From Hirudo medicinalis (taxonomy: Eukaryota > Annelida > Clitellata > Hirudinida > Hirudinidae): 36,911 nt of DNA. Location: NCBI GenBank assembly GCA_011800805.1, contig MPNW01000277.1:54431-91341 (forward strand), written 5' to 3'. Shown piece after piece: positions 25,108 through 35,701 of the stretch. Every line of letters starts with the position of its first letter. Positions within the stretch are counted from its first letter, which is position 1. A program made the translations under genes and the position numbers. The notes below the pieces were generated by a model that was not told where the DNA came from, made no database searches, and saw only the letters and a list, made by a program, of their open reading frames with translations.

Positions 25108-25237
25108 GACCGATGTGTGTGCATGCCAAGTGATCACCCATGGTGATGACTCGTATTATGATTTATTATGCAGTTAGAATTGCTAATTATATAAATCAAT
25201 GTGGAAATAATTTATAAAATAAAGTTCTTTTTCCTCG

Positions 25238-25243
25238 TTTATT
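25238..25243 (-). terminator. Polyadenylation signal AATAAA of the modular Cys-rich gene
   Basis: AATAAA on the minus strand 51 bases past the proposed TGA (25295-25297), in GCAAATAAACGAGG. Confidence 0.5.
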
Positions 25244-25294
25244 TGCAAAAGCTTCCAATTCAAGAAGTCGATCAGCTGGAGTCATGATTGCTCG

Positions 25295-27945
25295 TCAAGT
25301 GCAGTAACTCTTTGTTGCTTTTGTGTTTGACACTTTCAAGATAAAATGTCACACTTTAGAGTTATTATTCATGACTTAACAAGGTAGGTGGTCGACAACT
25401 ACATTAATATTTTGCAAGCACAACTTATTTGCTGTTTTGTCGTAACGTTATAATTAATATTTCCTATCACTAGTTCATCATCCAAAAACTCACCGCAATG
25501 ACGCAATCTGCAAAAAAACCCTCTGGGGCAATAGTGGTCCTAAAAAACAAGATTTTAAAAATAATGAATATGTAATTTATTCATAAATTATTTCATAGCA
25601 AAAAACATCGGGAAGATGAGCCTCTAAATGGCCTTCTAATGATTTAAATGTTAATTTCCTCACGTGCAAACAAAACGAGCCCTCTTTCAATTCTGAATAA
25701 CAATCAAATGATATTTATATTTTTATAATTATGAGAAATAATAAATATTTGTCCTGCAGATTGGAGTTAGTTATAAAATAAGTTCTATTAACAAAGTATT
25801 AATATTTTAGAAGCATTTTCCATGACATAATAAGGATGGTACTAACAATTATTCCAATATTTACATAACTTATTTGCTATTTTGTTTTATTATTAATGTT
25901 TCCTATTACATCAATATAATTATATTATTATATCAATATAATATGTCTATTATAAGTTAATAACTCACTGCATGAATGATTTTCACAAAACAAGGACTTG
26001 TGACAATCAGAGTCCTAAAACATGATTAAAAATAATTAATCTAAAAATTATTTATAAATTATAAATAATGATAAAATAAAATAAGGACATTTATAATAAA
26101 ATAAGGATAATTAAAATAAGGACATTAATTTCCTCACCTTGAAACAGAACGAGCCCTCCTTCACACCTGAAATATAATCAAATCATATTTATATTTTATA
26201 ATTACAAGAAATAATAAATATTTGGTATATATATATATATATATATAATATATATTCAAAAAGGTCGACTTAATAGGGCTGGAGAGTTAACCGAGGTCGA
26301 GATGAGTGGGTTCAACTGCATTAATATTTCCTATCATGTGCTCGTAATTCAAAAACTCACTGCATGAATGATCTCTGCAAACCAAGGACTTATCACAATC
26401 AGAGTCCTAAAACATGATTCAAAAATAATTAATCTAAAATTTATATATAAATCATTTTATTACATAAAAAAATGTGAATATGAGCTTTTAAATGGTATTA
26501 TGATGATTTGGACATTAATTTCCTCACCTTAAAACAAAACGAGCCCTCTTTCACACCTGAAATATAATCAAATCATATTTATATTTTATAATTACAAGAA
26601 ATAATAAATATTTGTCTTGTAGAATAATTACAAAATAAGTTCTATTAACAAATAAAAAAAGTCAAATTGTCATATTTTAGAATTATTTTTCATGACATAA
26701 TTAGGCATAACAAAGATGATAATATTTTGTAACTCATTTGCTATTTTGTGGTATTACAGTCGAACCCAACCCGGTCATGTTGCCCTCCTAGGGGTTTACC
26801 AAAAAGCCTAGAGATAACCTATGATCAAGATTTTTTTACACAACAGCAACAATCAATATTTGATATTGATGACAGCAATATCAATCGATGCCATTTGTTT
26901 GATGACGCGACGATCGGCATGCTATATAAACGTACATACATGTTTGCTAACAACAAAAGGCTTATGTGCACCAACTAACAGCAGAGATTTAATAGTATAC
27001 AATAAAAACTACCTGTCGTTTCTCAATACAAAAACGATTTCGTTATATTCTCTTACATTGCAAACACAAAGATCGCTCACAAAATCACAAAACAAATGTG
27101 CGAGGCGTAGTTCGTTTTAACGAGAAGCTAACTAACGTCAAAATTAAATTCGTGATTCATTTCGCTCTGACACGGCTCTGAAAACACGTAAACACGGTTA
27201 CTATAGTTTCTTCACAAAGTCTAAAAGGTTTTTTGCTATTTGCATTTAACAGTCTGCTTGAAAACAAATGCTTCAATAATATTGATGTTGTCTAAAACAG
27301 TTTCATCTCCTACAAAAGAACCATAATGCCAAATTTTTCTGTAGCTTTTCTACCATCTCACTGGCAGAGGGAATTGGTTCCAGATCTTCGTCCGCATTTT
27401 CTTTATCAATGCTACATGCAATAAAATAATAAAAGAATCGACATGACCGATGCAAAAAATGCTAAGACGAAGAGGCAGTCCCACTTCAAAAAGGTCGACT
27501 TAATAGGGCTGGAGAGTTAACCGAGGTCTAGATGACCTAGGTCTAGGTCTAGAGACTGTATTAATATTTCCTATCATGTGCTTGTAATACAAAAACTCAC
27601 CGCATGACTGATCTCTGCAAACCAAGGACTTATCACAATCAGAGTCCTAAAACGTGATTCCGAAAATAATTAATCTAAAATTTATTTATAAATCATTTTA
27701 TTACATAAAAAATTGTGAATATGAGTTTCTAAATGGTTTTCTGATGATTTGGACATTAATATCCTCACCTTAAAACAATATGAGCCCTCTTTCAAACCTG
27801 ATAAACAATAAAATCATATTTATATTTAAAATTATGAGAAATAATAAATATTTGTCATGGAGAATATTTATAAAAATAAGTTCTATTAACCCCAAGACAT
27901 GACAGCCATGATAAGGCACAGCAGCAAAAGACATATCAGGTTCAT
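25295..27945 (-). CDS. Secreted protein of four tandem four-cysteine modules, built from duplicated exon pairs
   Basis: Ten exons on the minus strand: 27891-27945 (Met plus a hydrophobic signal peptide, MNLICLLLLCLIMAV); pairs 27769-27797/27601-27646, 26528-26556/26361-26406, 26138-26166/25969-26014, 25664-25692/25494-25539; last exon 25295-25332. Every pair is 29+46 nt, phase 1 then 0, so each adds exactly 25 codons. Total 393 nt, 130 residues. Each module reads like VKEGSFCFKDSDCDKSLVC, then RDHSC: spacing C-x5-C-x5-C-x4-C, with x7 to the next module. Cysteines fall at 26, 32, 38, 43 and every 25 thereafter; a lone Cys129 is next to last. Module 4 is most diverged (DHYC, FFC, RLRHC). Probably disulfide-rich and extracellular. 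It faintly recalls EB or dickkopf/prokineticin half-domains, but I assign no family or function. The last exon is the least certain part. Confidence 0.8.
26222..26317 (-). mobile_element. Pogo/Tigger-like end remnant beside (TA)n
   Basis: After (TA)n at 26226-26250, the block 26258-26317 read on the minus strand begins CAGTTGAACCCACTCATCTC and continues CTCGGTTAACTCTCCAGCCC. The same block is at 27484-27540 in the neighbouring intron. Confidence 0.45.
26757..27558. mobile_element. Pogo/Tigger-like DNA element (non-autonomous) in a module-gene intron
   Basis: The element starts CAGTCGAACCC after a TA and ends GACTG before a TA, so the terminal CAGTC is inverted and flanked by TA, the target of pogo/mariner elements. 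No transposase frame is seen in its 802 bases. Inverted-end similarity beyond the first bases is weak, partly because the right end carries a CTAGGT/CTAGAC expansion. Confidence 0.45.
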
Positions 27946-28296
27946 GTTTTCAAAATGCTGTTTCAACCAGAGATCCAATAACTTTAAATAACTTAAATAA
28001 TTTTAAATAAAGGCGACTTATTGATCGTGAGATTTAATTTTATACATTCACAGCGGCCCAAAGTAAATGCTCGACTCTTGGTCCTCCCTGCAACTGCACC
28101 CTTCCACTTCTTGAGGGCAACAATGCTTAAAAAAGGTTAAATACTCGTTTGCACGAATGAATCACAAGTTTTATTCGCAGTACAATTCAAAACAAGAAAA
28201 TCGATCTTCCTGGTCGATTTTATGGTACAACTTTTCCAAAGATTTAATTCTAGGACGTGTCACTACTTAGTAAACTATATTATAATAAATAGAAAG
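27946..28296. other. Upstream of the modular gene, nothing recognised
   Basis: Likely holds its promoter. No coding signal or transposon seen. Confidence 0.4.
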
Positions 28297-28493
28297 TGTT
28301 ATGTCGTTAGGTCGAGTAAAGCAGAAACTACCGTAACGACTAATAAAAATAACTTTATTCACGGAAACTAACAAACGGCAGAAATTCTTAGGCTTTGTCA
28401 GTATCAAAACCGAAACCGAAATCCAGATGCAATGGAAACAAGTCAAAAGGCAACTAGCAATATGGCCGCCAGGGATGTGCAGGCTAAGTAACA
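28297..28493 (-). repeat. LTR of a Ty3/gypsy-type retrotransposon (3' LTR)
   Basis: About 197 bases, bounded by TGTTA...TAACA on both strands. On the minus strand it begins TGTTACTTAGCC, directly after a purine-rich AGGGGGAGGAGG (28494-28505), and contains AATAAA (about 28345). Confidence 0.7.
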
Positions 28494-28800
28494 CCTCCTC
28501 CCCCTAGCTAGAAGTTGTCGGGCCAACTTTTCGCGAATTCTCCCTGGTCGTCTGGGTAACGTGGGAGTTGCGAAATGAGTTCCTGGTCTCGATTCTTTCG
28601 CTGGTCTGATTTTCGTTGATGGCTGTGTAAATACCGGATCTCCAGGATCAGCATCTTGTTCAACTCCGCGTCTTGGGTATATCTGGTCGATGTGTCTCCT
28701 CCACGAATAGTCTTGCATCAAGAACTTTACAAGGAAGAGCCTTGGACCAAGAACTTGATGAATGACAGCAGGAACCCAATTTGATTTGGAACAGCATTTT
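28494..28800 (-). mobile_element. Ty3/gypsy integrase C-terminal end and polypurine tract
   Basis: Minus-strand frame with NWVPAVIHQVLGPRLFLVKF followed by WRRHIDQIYPR, the integrase C-terminal pattern (W-P-G/A-x-I ... G-P-x-x-x-x-V ... W-R-R-H-x-D-Q) of Ty3/gypsy elements. The frame ends inside the LTR. The rest of the element, including the 5' LTR, is absent, so this is a 5'-deleted copy and cannot move. Confidence 0.7.
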
Positions 28801-28929
28801 GTTAGGTGTTTAGGTTTTCAGAGATGTTTCTAAGGTTATGCCAATTCTTTAAATTTAAATGAACCATTTTTTATAATTTGCCTACTAAACAAGACAAACT
28901 AATAGGAATTTTATTTCAAAATTTGTAAG

Positions 28930-28990
28930 CAGTTTCAAATAAGTCTCTGACGCTATGCAAATGGCGCATTTTAAATTAACTATTATTATT
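28930..28990 (+). mobile_element. Dispersed-repeat tail
   Basis: GTCTCTGACGCTATGCAAATGGCGCATTTTAAATTAACTATTATTATT, nearly identical to copies near 10437 (+) and 36345-36395 (-). Confidence 0.55.
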
Positions 28991-29039
28991 TATTATAAAA
29001 CACCTTAGATCAGGTGTAGTTATAAATTAATGCCCAATG

Positions 29040-29860
29040 TTCTTTGTTTTCCAGCCATTTTAGAATTGATTTCACTCTTGGTGTCAAGTTTCTATACAAA
29101 TACAGAAGAGTTAAACCATTTAGCGTCTTCTCAGATGTACAACTTATCAAAATAGGTTTTTAAAAGGCGTAACGTAGAGAAAGATCTTTCGTTCTCTGCT
29201 GTAGACACGGCAATGTGGCTAATATATTTGACATCGTGTCATCATTACATTGTTGTGGAGAACTTATTGATTGTTTTGGCAATTCATCCTTTTCAAGTCC
29301 TGCAAGGCTTCTGTGCCAAAGTCTAAGCTCAACAATAAGTTCAGTAAGAGCAGCACTTAAATCATTTTGGTGGAACAAAACCAATGAATTAAAGTTTTCC
29401 AGAAATTGATCTGTAAGCTGACTTGGATCAGTTGATAATAAACTTTAGGATCCCACCAGAATGAATTTGTGTTTTCAACTGTTGTTCGTACAGCAGCTCG
29501 ACATGGGTTTGACTTCGATTGTCGGAAGTTTCTGATGGATCGTTAACAGCAGACTAGCTGTCATGCGCAGCTCACAGATCCACCTTCTCTTCGGCATCGA
29601 ATGTCTCGCTGTTCGCAGATTTGGACTCAACGCTGTCAGTTGACAAAGCTGCTGGTGCACTGACACTACTTGTAACAGATTCTCGAACCGAGAGTAGAAA
29701 ATCCAGAATTACTGTCATATTCTCTTGTTCATCGAAGTAATAATCTTTGAAGCGTGGATCAATCGGAGTCGCAGCAAGGTAGGGTGCTGAGGAATTGATA
29801 CAAGAGAATCTGTGACACATTGCATAACGCAGCGCCGCTTTCATCTGATTCAAAGCCTAA
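29040..29860 (-). pseudogene. hAT-family transposase remnant
   Basis: The minus frame at 29572-29853 contains YLAATPIDPRFKDYYF, the hAT core motif before the dimerisation domain. At 29160-29384 and below, the sequence reads ATLP, then in a shifted frame VSTAENERSFSTLRLLKTY, then LNGLTLLYLYR, which is the hAT C-terminal dimerisation region. Stops and frame shifts show it is dead. Confidence 0.75.
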
Positions 29861-29948
29861 ATCATTTTCGACCGAAACAGAAAAGTTAACTCTCGGTTTA
29901 TTTTTGGCTTCCTTCGAAGCCGAAATTCGGTCGGTCTCAAATTGTAAG

Positions 29949-30956
29949 CAATGCTCCCTCTAAGCTGCGCCAGCGAACGTATTTTTTACACCCCGGAGCA
30001 CACTTTTTTTGAACTGGCGCAGTTTAAATTATTTTATACAAAATAAAATTACGAAATAATTATAAAAATAAAAAAAACTTTTCCTAATTTTATGAGTTGT
30101 GCGCGCTCTGACCGCAACTCGTTTGCCGAAATTTCTTTGCTTTCCTGTGATAAAACTTGCGATTTGTCGATTTTAGTTTTTTTGAGGCTTTTTGATTTAT
30201 TTCTATTTTGAAGCATAAAGCAGAGAGTCAACTTATTGGAGCTCCTCGAAGTGGAATGCGAGATCTTCAGGAAGGAATGGCCGAGTCATTTTCAAGTCAA
30301 CATACGATGCCACATGGATTGGGTGGCCAAAACGTCATATTAGATGAGGTCTTTCACTTTTGTGACAAGCAGCAGAATCAATTTGCAAAAAAGTCACTGC
30401 AGTTTGGAGTACGAAGTCATGCTCCGATGAATCAAAAATATTAATTACTGGCTGTCAAATTGAATTCATCCAAGCTGTCAGTTCGTGAAATACATATTCA
30501 TGTTGGTAATTTGTTAAACCTCCTGAGAGTTTGAGAAGCAAAAGTTATGCAGTTTGTCGAATGCATAAATTCAGTTAAATTCAGTTCATAGCTATTTAAT
30601 GAAATAAGCGATTCATCTTTTCAAACACTTGTTGATGAAACTGCAGACGTAATCCTCGCCTGAGATATTGATCATTTACAAGATATTTTAAAAATTTCAT
30701 GAAGCTTCTCGTAAAACTTTTTTGCTGGAGTAATTAAATTGGTCTCAAGCGACAGACAGTCCTGCCATAAAAACTATTCAGCAATAAAACTATCAAACAA
30801 AAGCTTTGAATCTTAACCTTTGTTGAAAAGTCGTGGGAAAATTATGTAATGATTGAGTAATCCCAACTCATAAAAATCAGTGGGTCGGTTTTTTTGGCTC
30901 ACAAGCTCAAATGTTTGCATGCACGGTTTTGGTTGACATCCTTAGAGGGGACATTG
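29949..30956 (+). mobile_element. hAT DNA transposon with inverted ends and 8-bp target duplication, decayed
   Basis: Left end CAATGCTCCCTCTAAG, right end (reverse complement) CAATGTCCCCTCTAAG, 14 of 16 identical. Flanks ATTGTAAG (29941-29948) and GCTGTAAG (30957-30964) agree at 6 of 8 bases, as an old 8-bp hAT target duplication would. Inside, the plus strand has a broken frame with FQTLVDETADV, like the DET.D motif of hAT transposases, and an open stretch at 30208-30444. Length about 1 kb indicates large internal loss. Confidence 0.65.
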
Positions 30957-30989
30957 GCTGTAAGGTAAGCAGAATGCAACACGTAGAAA

Positions 30990-31220
30990 TTATTTTGAAG
31001 AATAAGGATGTAAGATAGTAGAGTAATTAGATGCCCAGACTAGGTTGATGTAATATAGATAAGGATACATGAGGGAGTAGTACAAAGTGATAGTTGTTTT
31101 TATAGTTGCGATAGTTGATGTATTAATGTATCTGCTTATGAGTGAAGTTATGCTAGTATTACTGGAAATCTTTCTGATTAAGTGATGAATATTCAATTTG
31201 AAAGAGAGACGATCATCCAT
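30990..31220 (-). pseudogene. LINE reverse-transcriptase fragment
   Basis: The frame reads MDDRLSFKLNIHHLIRKISS ... LYYSLMYPYLYYINLVWASN, matching the end of the RT domain in CR1/Rex-like LINEs (D..LSFK.HI....KIS ... LYYSLIYPYL.Y....WG). Different part of the protein from the LINE at 17560-18125, so family identity cannot be compared. Confidence 0.65.
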
Positions 31221-31229
31221 ATTAGAGTT

Positions 31230-32600
31230 GATATTACACTTTTACTTATGCTATTTACTTTTACTTGAGTACGTGTGCCTAGCTAAAATAACATCAGATA
31301 TCATTCTTGCAAGCAGTAATCTCACAGGCAGTAATTCAAATGACATGCATTTTCTGTCAGGCCATTCAGCCATTCATGTCGCGACAAGTGAGGATTCACA
31401 ATTCATCAATTCATCGAGTCATTCACAAAGTCTCCCCTTGAAGAATCGACAACCATTGGAGGTCCATTGAAAACTAAGAGTGAATCGTTGCATTTGCTGA
31501 TCTCGTTATTTTGAATGCAACGTTGGAACACTCGACACGAATGAGTGGGTGGATGAGTGGTTAGGCGAGTGGGTAGACGAATTTGCAAAATTTAAATTTT
31601 AATTTTAATTACATTTGATTACAACTGTAGCGATTAAAATTACAATTATCCGATTTTTAACGTTCATCAATCTACCTAGGCATTTACTTAACTCCCCCCG
31701 AAATTTGAGGATCCCCATCCATTAACTGCACCACCATTGGAGGGTGTACACCCCATGCAGCCAGAAAACTAAAGTATCGAGTATTACTGCCTCAGATATG
31801 TGATTTATTTCGATCCCAGAGCTGCTGCCATTCCTGACTTTTGTAAGCTTACACAATGTTGTACAATGAAGAAGTTAAAGTTAGAACATTTCAATTTGGC
31901 CTTGACACAGCCAAAAAAGGTCATCAGATGACGTCCTTGGTAAAGTCTTTAGTAGCCAGTGGTGGAATGGGGGCATGCACCCTGACTCTTGGTTGGCACC
32001 CCTCGATAAAAATTTCTGTATAAATCCCTGAACGTATCTCATGCAATCTGAACACGATCTGAGCGTAACACAAACAAAACACAAGAGAAATAAGATGAAA
32101 TAAAATAAATAATTACTAATTTAAATTCCAAATTTGTGATGCAACCAAATGTCCAAAGTTAGTGACTAGTTGGGCAGGCGGTACTTGAACCTTTGACTGT
32201 GATTGTGGGAGTAGATGCATGAAATGAGGAGGAGTGATTCATAATTGAATGGAAATCATCCATGCAGGAGAATGAATGCATGATTGAATGGGTTGATTAT
32301 GAATTCATGGATGAGTGAATTGGTCAAGAGTAAGCTTGTGGAGTGATGAATGATTGCATTGAATACATCAACAAACGAATGAATGAACGAATGAATGCAT
32401 TAGAATGCTTTGAGTGAAGAATACCTTATGAAGTTGATGGATTGTCGATAATGCATTAATGTATGGATATGAATAAATGTCCGGGCGGATATTTTGGATA
32501 GATGAATGGATGGACGAATGGGTGGATGGGAAGATAGATGGATAGAAAGATGGATGGATGGATGGGTGAATGGGTCAGTGAAGCCAAGTTCAAGTGAACA
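31230..32600. other. Intergenic, no gene seen
   Basis: Contains ATGAATGA-rich and GGAT-rich simple sequence (32250-32570). A block at about 31950-32030 (GGTGGAATGGGGGCATGCACCC ... GGCACCCCTCGATAAAAATTTC) looks like an old transposon end but I cannot class it. Confidence 0.4.
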
Positions 32601-32621
32601 AGTTCAACTTGAGAGGTGGTC

Positions 32622-32745
32622 AATGAATGAATGAATGAATGAATGAATGAATGAATGAATGAATGAATGAATGAATGAATGAATGAATGAATGAATGAAT
32701 GAATGAATGAATGAATGAATGAATGAATGAATGAATGAATGAATT
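32622..32745. repeat. (GAAT)n microsatellite, about 30 copies
   Basis: Perfect tetranucleotide run ending at an unresolved base (32749), followed by ATC/GTC/CACC triplets to about 33000. Confidence 0.95.
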
Positions 32746-33000
32746 GAANTCACCGTTATCATAGTCACCATCATCGTCGTCATCATCATAGTTACCATCA
32801 TCGTCGTCGCCGTCGTCATCATCATCATCACCATCATCACCGTAATAATAATAATCATCATCACCATCATCACCGTCATTATCAATTAATCATCATCACC
32901 ATCATCATCGTCAACAACAAAAACAACAACAACATCAATATCATTATCATTATCATCATCATCATCATCGCCATAGTCGTCATCGTCGTCGTCATCATTG

Positions 33001-33745
33001 ACGGATGTCATGCGTTATCTAAAAATAGCTGACAGCACGTTGTCAAGGTAACAGTAATGCTTAATGCCATTGCACTCGAAGGTTTTTTCCTGTTCGATGC
33101 GAGAGGACCAAGTGATGTGAAATATGTTTACAAACAATACGTGGTAATTAAGCTTAATTTATGAATTTATACGATAAATTATAAGTTATAATTAAACTCG
33201 TACTTTCAATTTACTTGGCCAGAAATTAATTAATATGGTTTTTTTTTAAATAAAGATGACTCGAAGAGAAAATACGAGCATCTTAAACAAAAATAGTGAA
33301 TTAATTGTTATTATTATTATTGTTGTTATTGTGTTGTACGTTGTTGCTGTATGTTTATTGTGTTCATCATCAGTGACTGTTATTGCATGTTGTTATTTAT
33401 TGTTATTTATAGTATTATATTGTGCATATAATATTTATGTTGTATTCTTTGACAAGAATTGTTGCTAAAAAAATATTGATCAACAATTTCTTCCTCGCGC
33501 AAGAATTGATCGCAGAGAATGTGAACTTAAAATTCCTAAAAATTCGAATGGAATAATCATTGAACATTGTTCAATGAACAAGTCAATAAAATCCATGAAG
33601 AGGCACAATATTGGTTCGTTTGGTGCATTCGCATGGATCTCACGTGACCGATATCAAACAATGATTAAGAACTTTGTAATAAATTCAATATTTACAATAA
33701 TACGATCAAATATTATAGAAATGCGTCAATGTAACTTCTGCTTAC
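33001..33745. other. AT-rich region downstream of the channel-like exon
   Basis: I searched the minus strand for the rest of a ligand-gated channel (after FPFDHQ) and found no exon. GTTATT/ATT-rich at 33300-33450. Confidence 0.35.
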
Positions 33746-33943
33746 TTGATGATCGAACGGGAACTGGTGCAGCTCCATAAACTCAAAGAATTGTCCATTG
33801 ATCCTCCTGGTTTCGACGACAGTTGCTCTTTCCTCCTTGTCGTACTTCACCTGATAAGATAGACTCACCTTGGGCTCCCCGATGGTGTTCTCGACGCTCA
33901 GACGTGGATTCCAATGTAGGTCCCAGTCTATCGCACCACCGCT
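33746..33943 (-). CDS. Exon of a pentameric ligand-gated ion-channel-like protein (extracellular domain)
   Basis: A 66-codon exon, phase 0 at both ends, with acceptor CACCTGTCAG and donor CAA|GTAAGC. It reads DWDLHWNPRLSVENTIGEP, then YQVKYDKEERATVVETRRINGQF, ending FMELHQFPFDHQ. W-x-P-R-L, R-x-x-G-x-F and L-x-x-F-P-F-D-x-Q are features of the Cys-loop receptor ligand-binding domain; the first loop cysteine would sit four residues before the L and is Glu here. A possible preceding exon ends at 34663 ([15 protein letters not shown], donor GTGAGT, phase 0). Transmembrane exons were not found, so the gene may be partial or broken. Confidence 0.5.
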
Positions 33944-34286
33944 CTGACAGGTGAATACAGGTAATGTTGATTTTATTCAAAGAGGAATATAATAGAAATA
34001 TTATTAGGGAAATAGAAGCAGAGAAACAAATCTTTTCATAAAACTGCCAACAAAACAATGCTTTTTTCAGCATCTTGGAGAATAACTATGACAAAAGAAA
34101 GTTATTTGAATGTGTAATTAATTAAACGGAAATTAATATTTAATAATGCATAATTAAAATTTATTATATATTTATGTAATAAATAAGTCCTTTTGTACAA
34201 AAATTGTGGCGATGTATAATGACCCCGGAATATTGGACGAATTGTTCGGAAAACTGGAGAAAAAAAAGTTAAATAACGGGAGGTTT

Positions 34287-34547
34287 GTATGTTGTTACTG
34301 TATGTTCATTGTGTTGTATGTTGTTATTGTATGTTCATTGTGTTGCATGTTGTTATTGTATGTTCATTGTGTTCTATGTTGTTATTGTATGTTCATTGTG
34401 TTGTATGTTGTTATTGTATGTACATTGTGTTGTATGTTGTTATTGTATGTTCATTGTGTTGTATGTTGTTATTGTATGTACATTGTGTTGTATGTTGTTA
34501 TTGTATGTACATTGTGTTGTATGTTGTTATTGTATGTACATTGTGTT
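34287..34547. repeat. 29-nt minisatellite, exactly 9 copies
   Basis: Unit GTATGTTGTTATTGTATGTTC followed by ATTGTGTT, with T/A change in later copies. The unit has no stop in any plus frame, so all three frames stay open; these are not genes. An unresolved base follows at 34550. Confidence 0.92.
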
Positions 34548-34662
34548 GTNGCTCCACGTTAATAATTTAAATAGATTCAAATTTTTTATTCATATTTGTT
34601 CTTTTGTAGAACAGAGAGCAGATCAAGTCACAAAACAATGACAGCATAGAGAAACTCACTTC

Positions 34663-34713
34663 AAGAGTGAGAGGGTCCAAGCCAATTTCCCAGGCTTTCA
34701 ACCATGCACTACA
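34663..34713 (-). CDS. Possible upstream exon of the channel-like gene
   Basis: Open frame [16 protein letters not shown] with strong donor GAA|GTGAGT in phase 0, matching the phase of the 33746-33943 exon. The acceptor (TGTGTAG) is weak and the exon lies beside a (GGAT)n repeat. Confidence 0.3.
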
Positions 34714-34729
34714 CATTTCTTTAACATCC

Positions 34730-34980
34730 ATCAATCCATCCATCCATCCATCCATCCATCGATCCATCCATCCATCCATCCATCCATCCATCCATCCACT
34801 TATGTATGAGGAGTCATTGGCGAGAGGTTGGTTTCGATTTAAAAATGTAGATCTTAAGTCAACAGAACAACGGACGAGCGTCGATTGTAAATGTAATGAT
34901 TGTAATTGTAATGATTGTAATTGTAATGATTGTAATGATTGTAATGGTTGTAATGATTGTAATGGTTGTAATGTTATCAT
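34730..34980. repeat. (CATC)n and TGTAATGAT/TGTAAT repeats
   Basis: (ATCC)n at 34730-34797, then 9-nt units of TGTAATGAT and variants at 34888-34972. Confidence 0.85.
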
Positions 34981-35049
34981 GACAATGAGTAAGCAATGAG
35001 TCATAGGAACGCATGAGGATGCAGTTCATCTTCTGATGGAACAGGCAAT

Positions 35050-35390
35050 ATCAACATATATATATATATTATGATGATGATGACGATTACTATTATTATT
35101 GTTATTGTTATTATTAATATTATTATTATTATTAATATTATTATTATTAATGTTATAATTAAAGTTATTTATTATATTTTTATAATAAAATATCATAATT
35201 AATATTAATAATATTATTATAATAAAATGATGTTAAAGGTTATTATATTATTAATAAATATTATTTTTATATTAAATATAAATAAATAAATATTATTTAT
35301 TATTAATTATAAAATAATATTAAAGGTTATTATTTTATTATTAGTAATAGTTGTGAAACCACTTAATGACTTAGTGTAAAAATTATTATG
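35050..35390. repeat. AT-rich simple sequence
   Basis: (TA)n at 35056-35070 and ATT/AAT/TAA blocks to 35350. No gene. Confidence 0.6.
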
Positions 35391-35432
35391 AAAATATATG
35401 CAGGTCTGCAAAAATATTCAACTCGTCGTTGC

Positions 35433-35701
35433 TTCAACATTCAACATTCAATATTCAACATTCAATATTCAACAGTCAATATTCAACATTCAACATTCAA
35501 CATTCAACATTTAACATTCAATATTCAACATTCAATATTCAACATTCAACATTCAACATTTAACATTCAATATTCAACATTCAATATTCAACATTCAACA
35601 TTCAACATTCAACATTCAACATTTAACATTCAACATTCAATATTCAACATTCAACATTTAACATTTAACATTTAACATTCAACATTCAACATTCAACATT
35701 C
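35433..35701. repeat. 7-nt minisatellite, about 38 copies
   Basis: Heptamer CAACATT with CAATATT and TAACATT variants. It yields a seven-residue peptide period in all plus frames, which is an artefact. Confidence 0.92.

Noticed and set aside
32604..32885. Repeat protein frame (SFIH)n
   Set aside because: Pure (GAAT)n microsatellite.
35388..35675. 95-codon frame with seven-residue period
   Set aside because: Artefact of the 7-nt repeat; no start context, splice or conservation signal.
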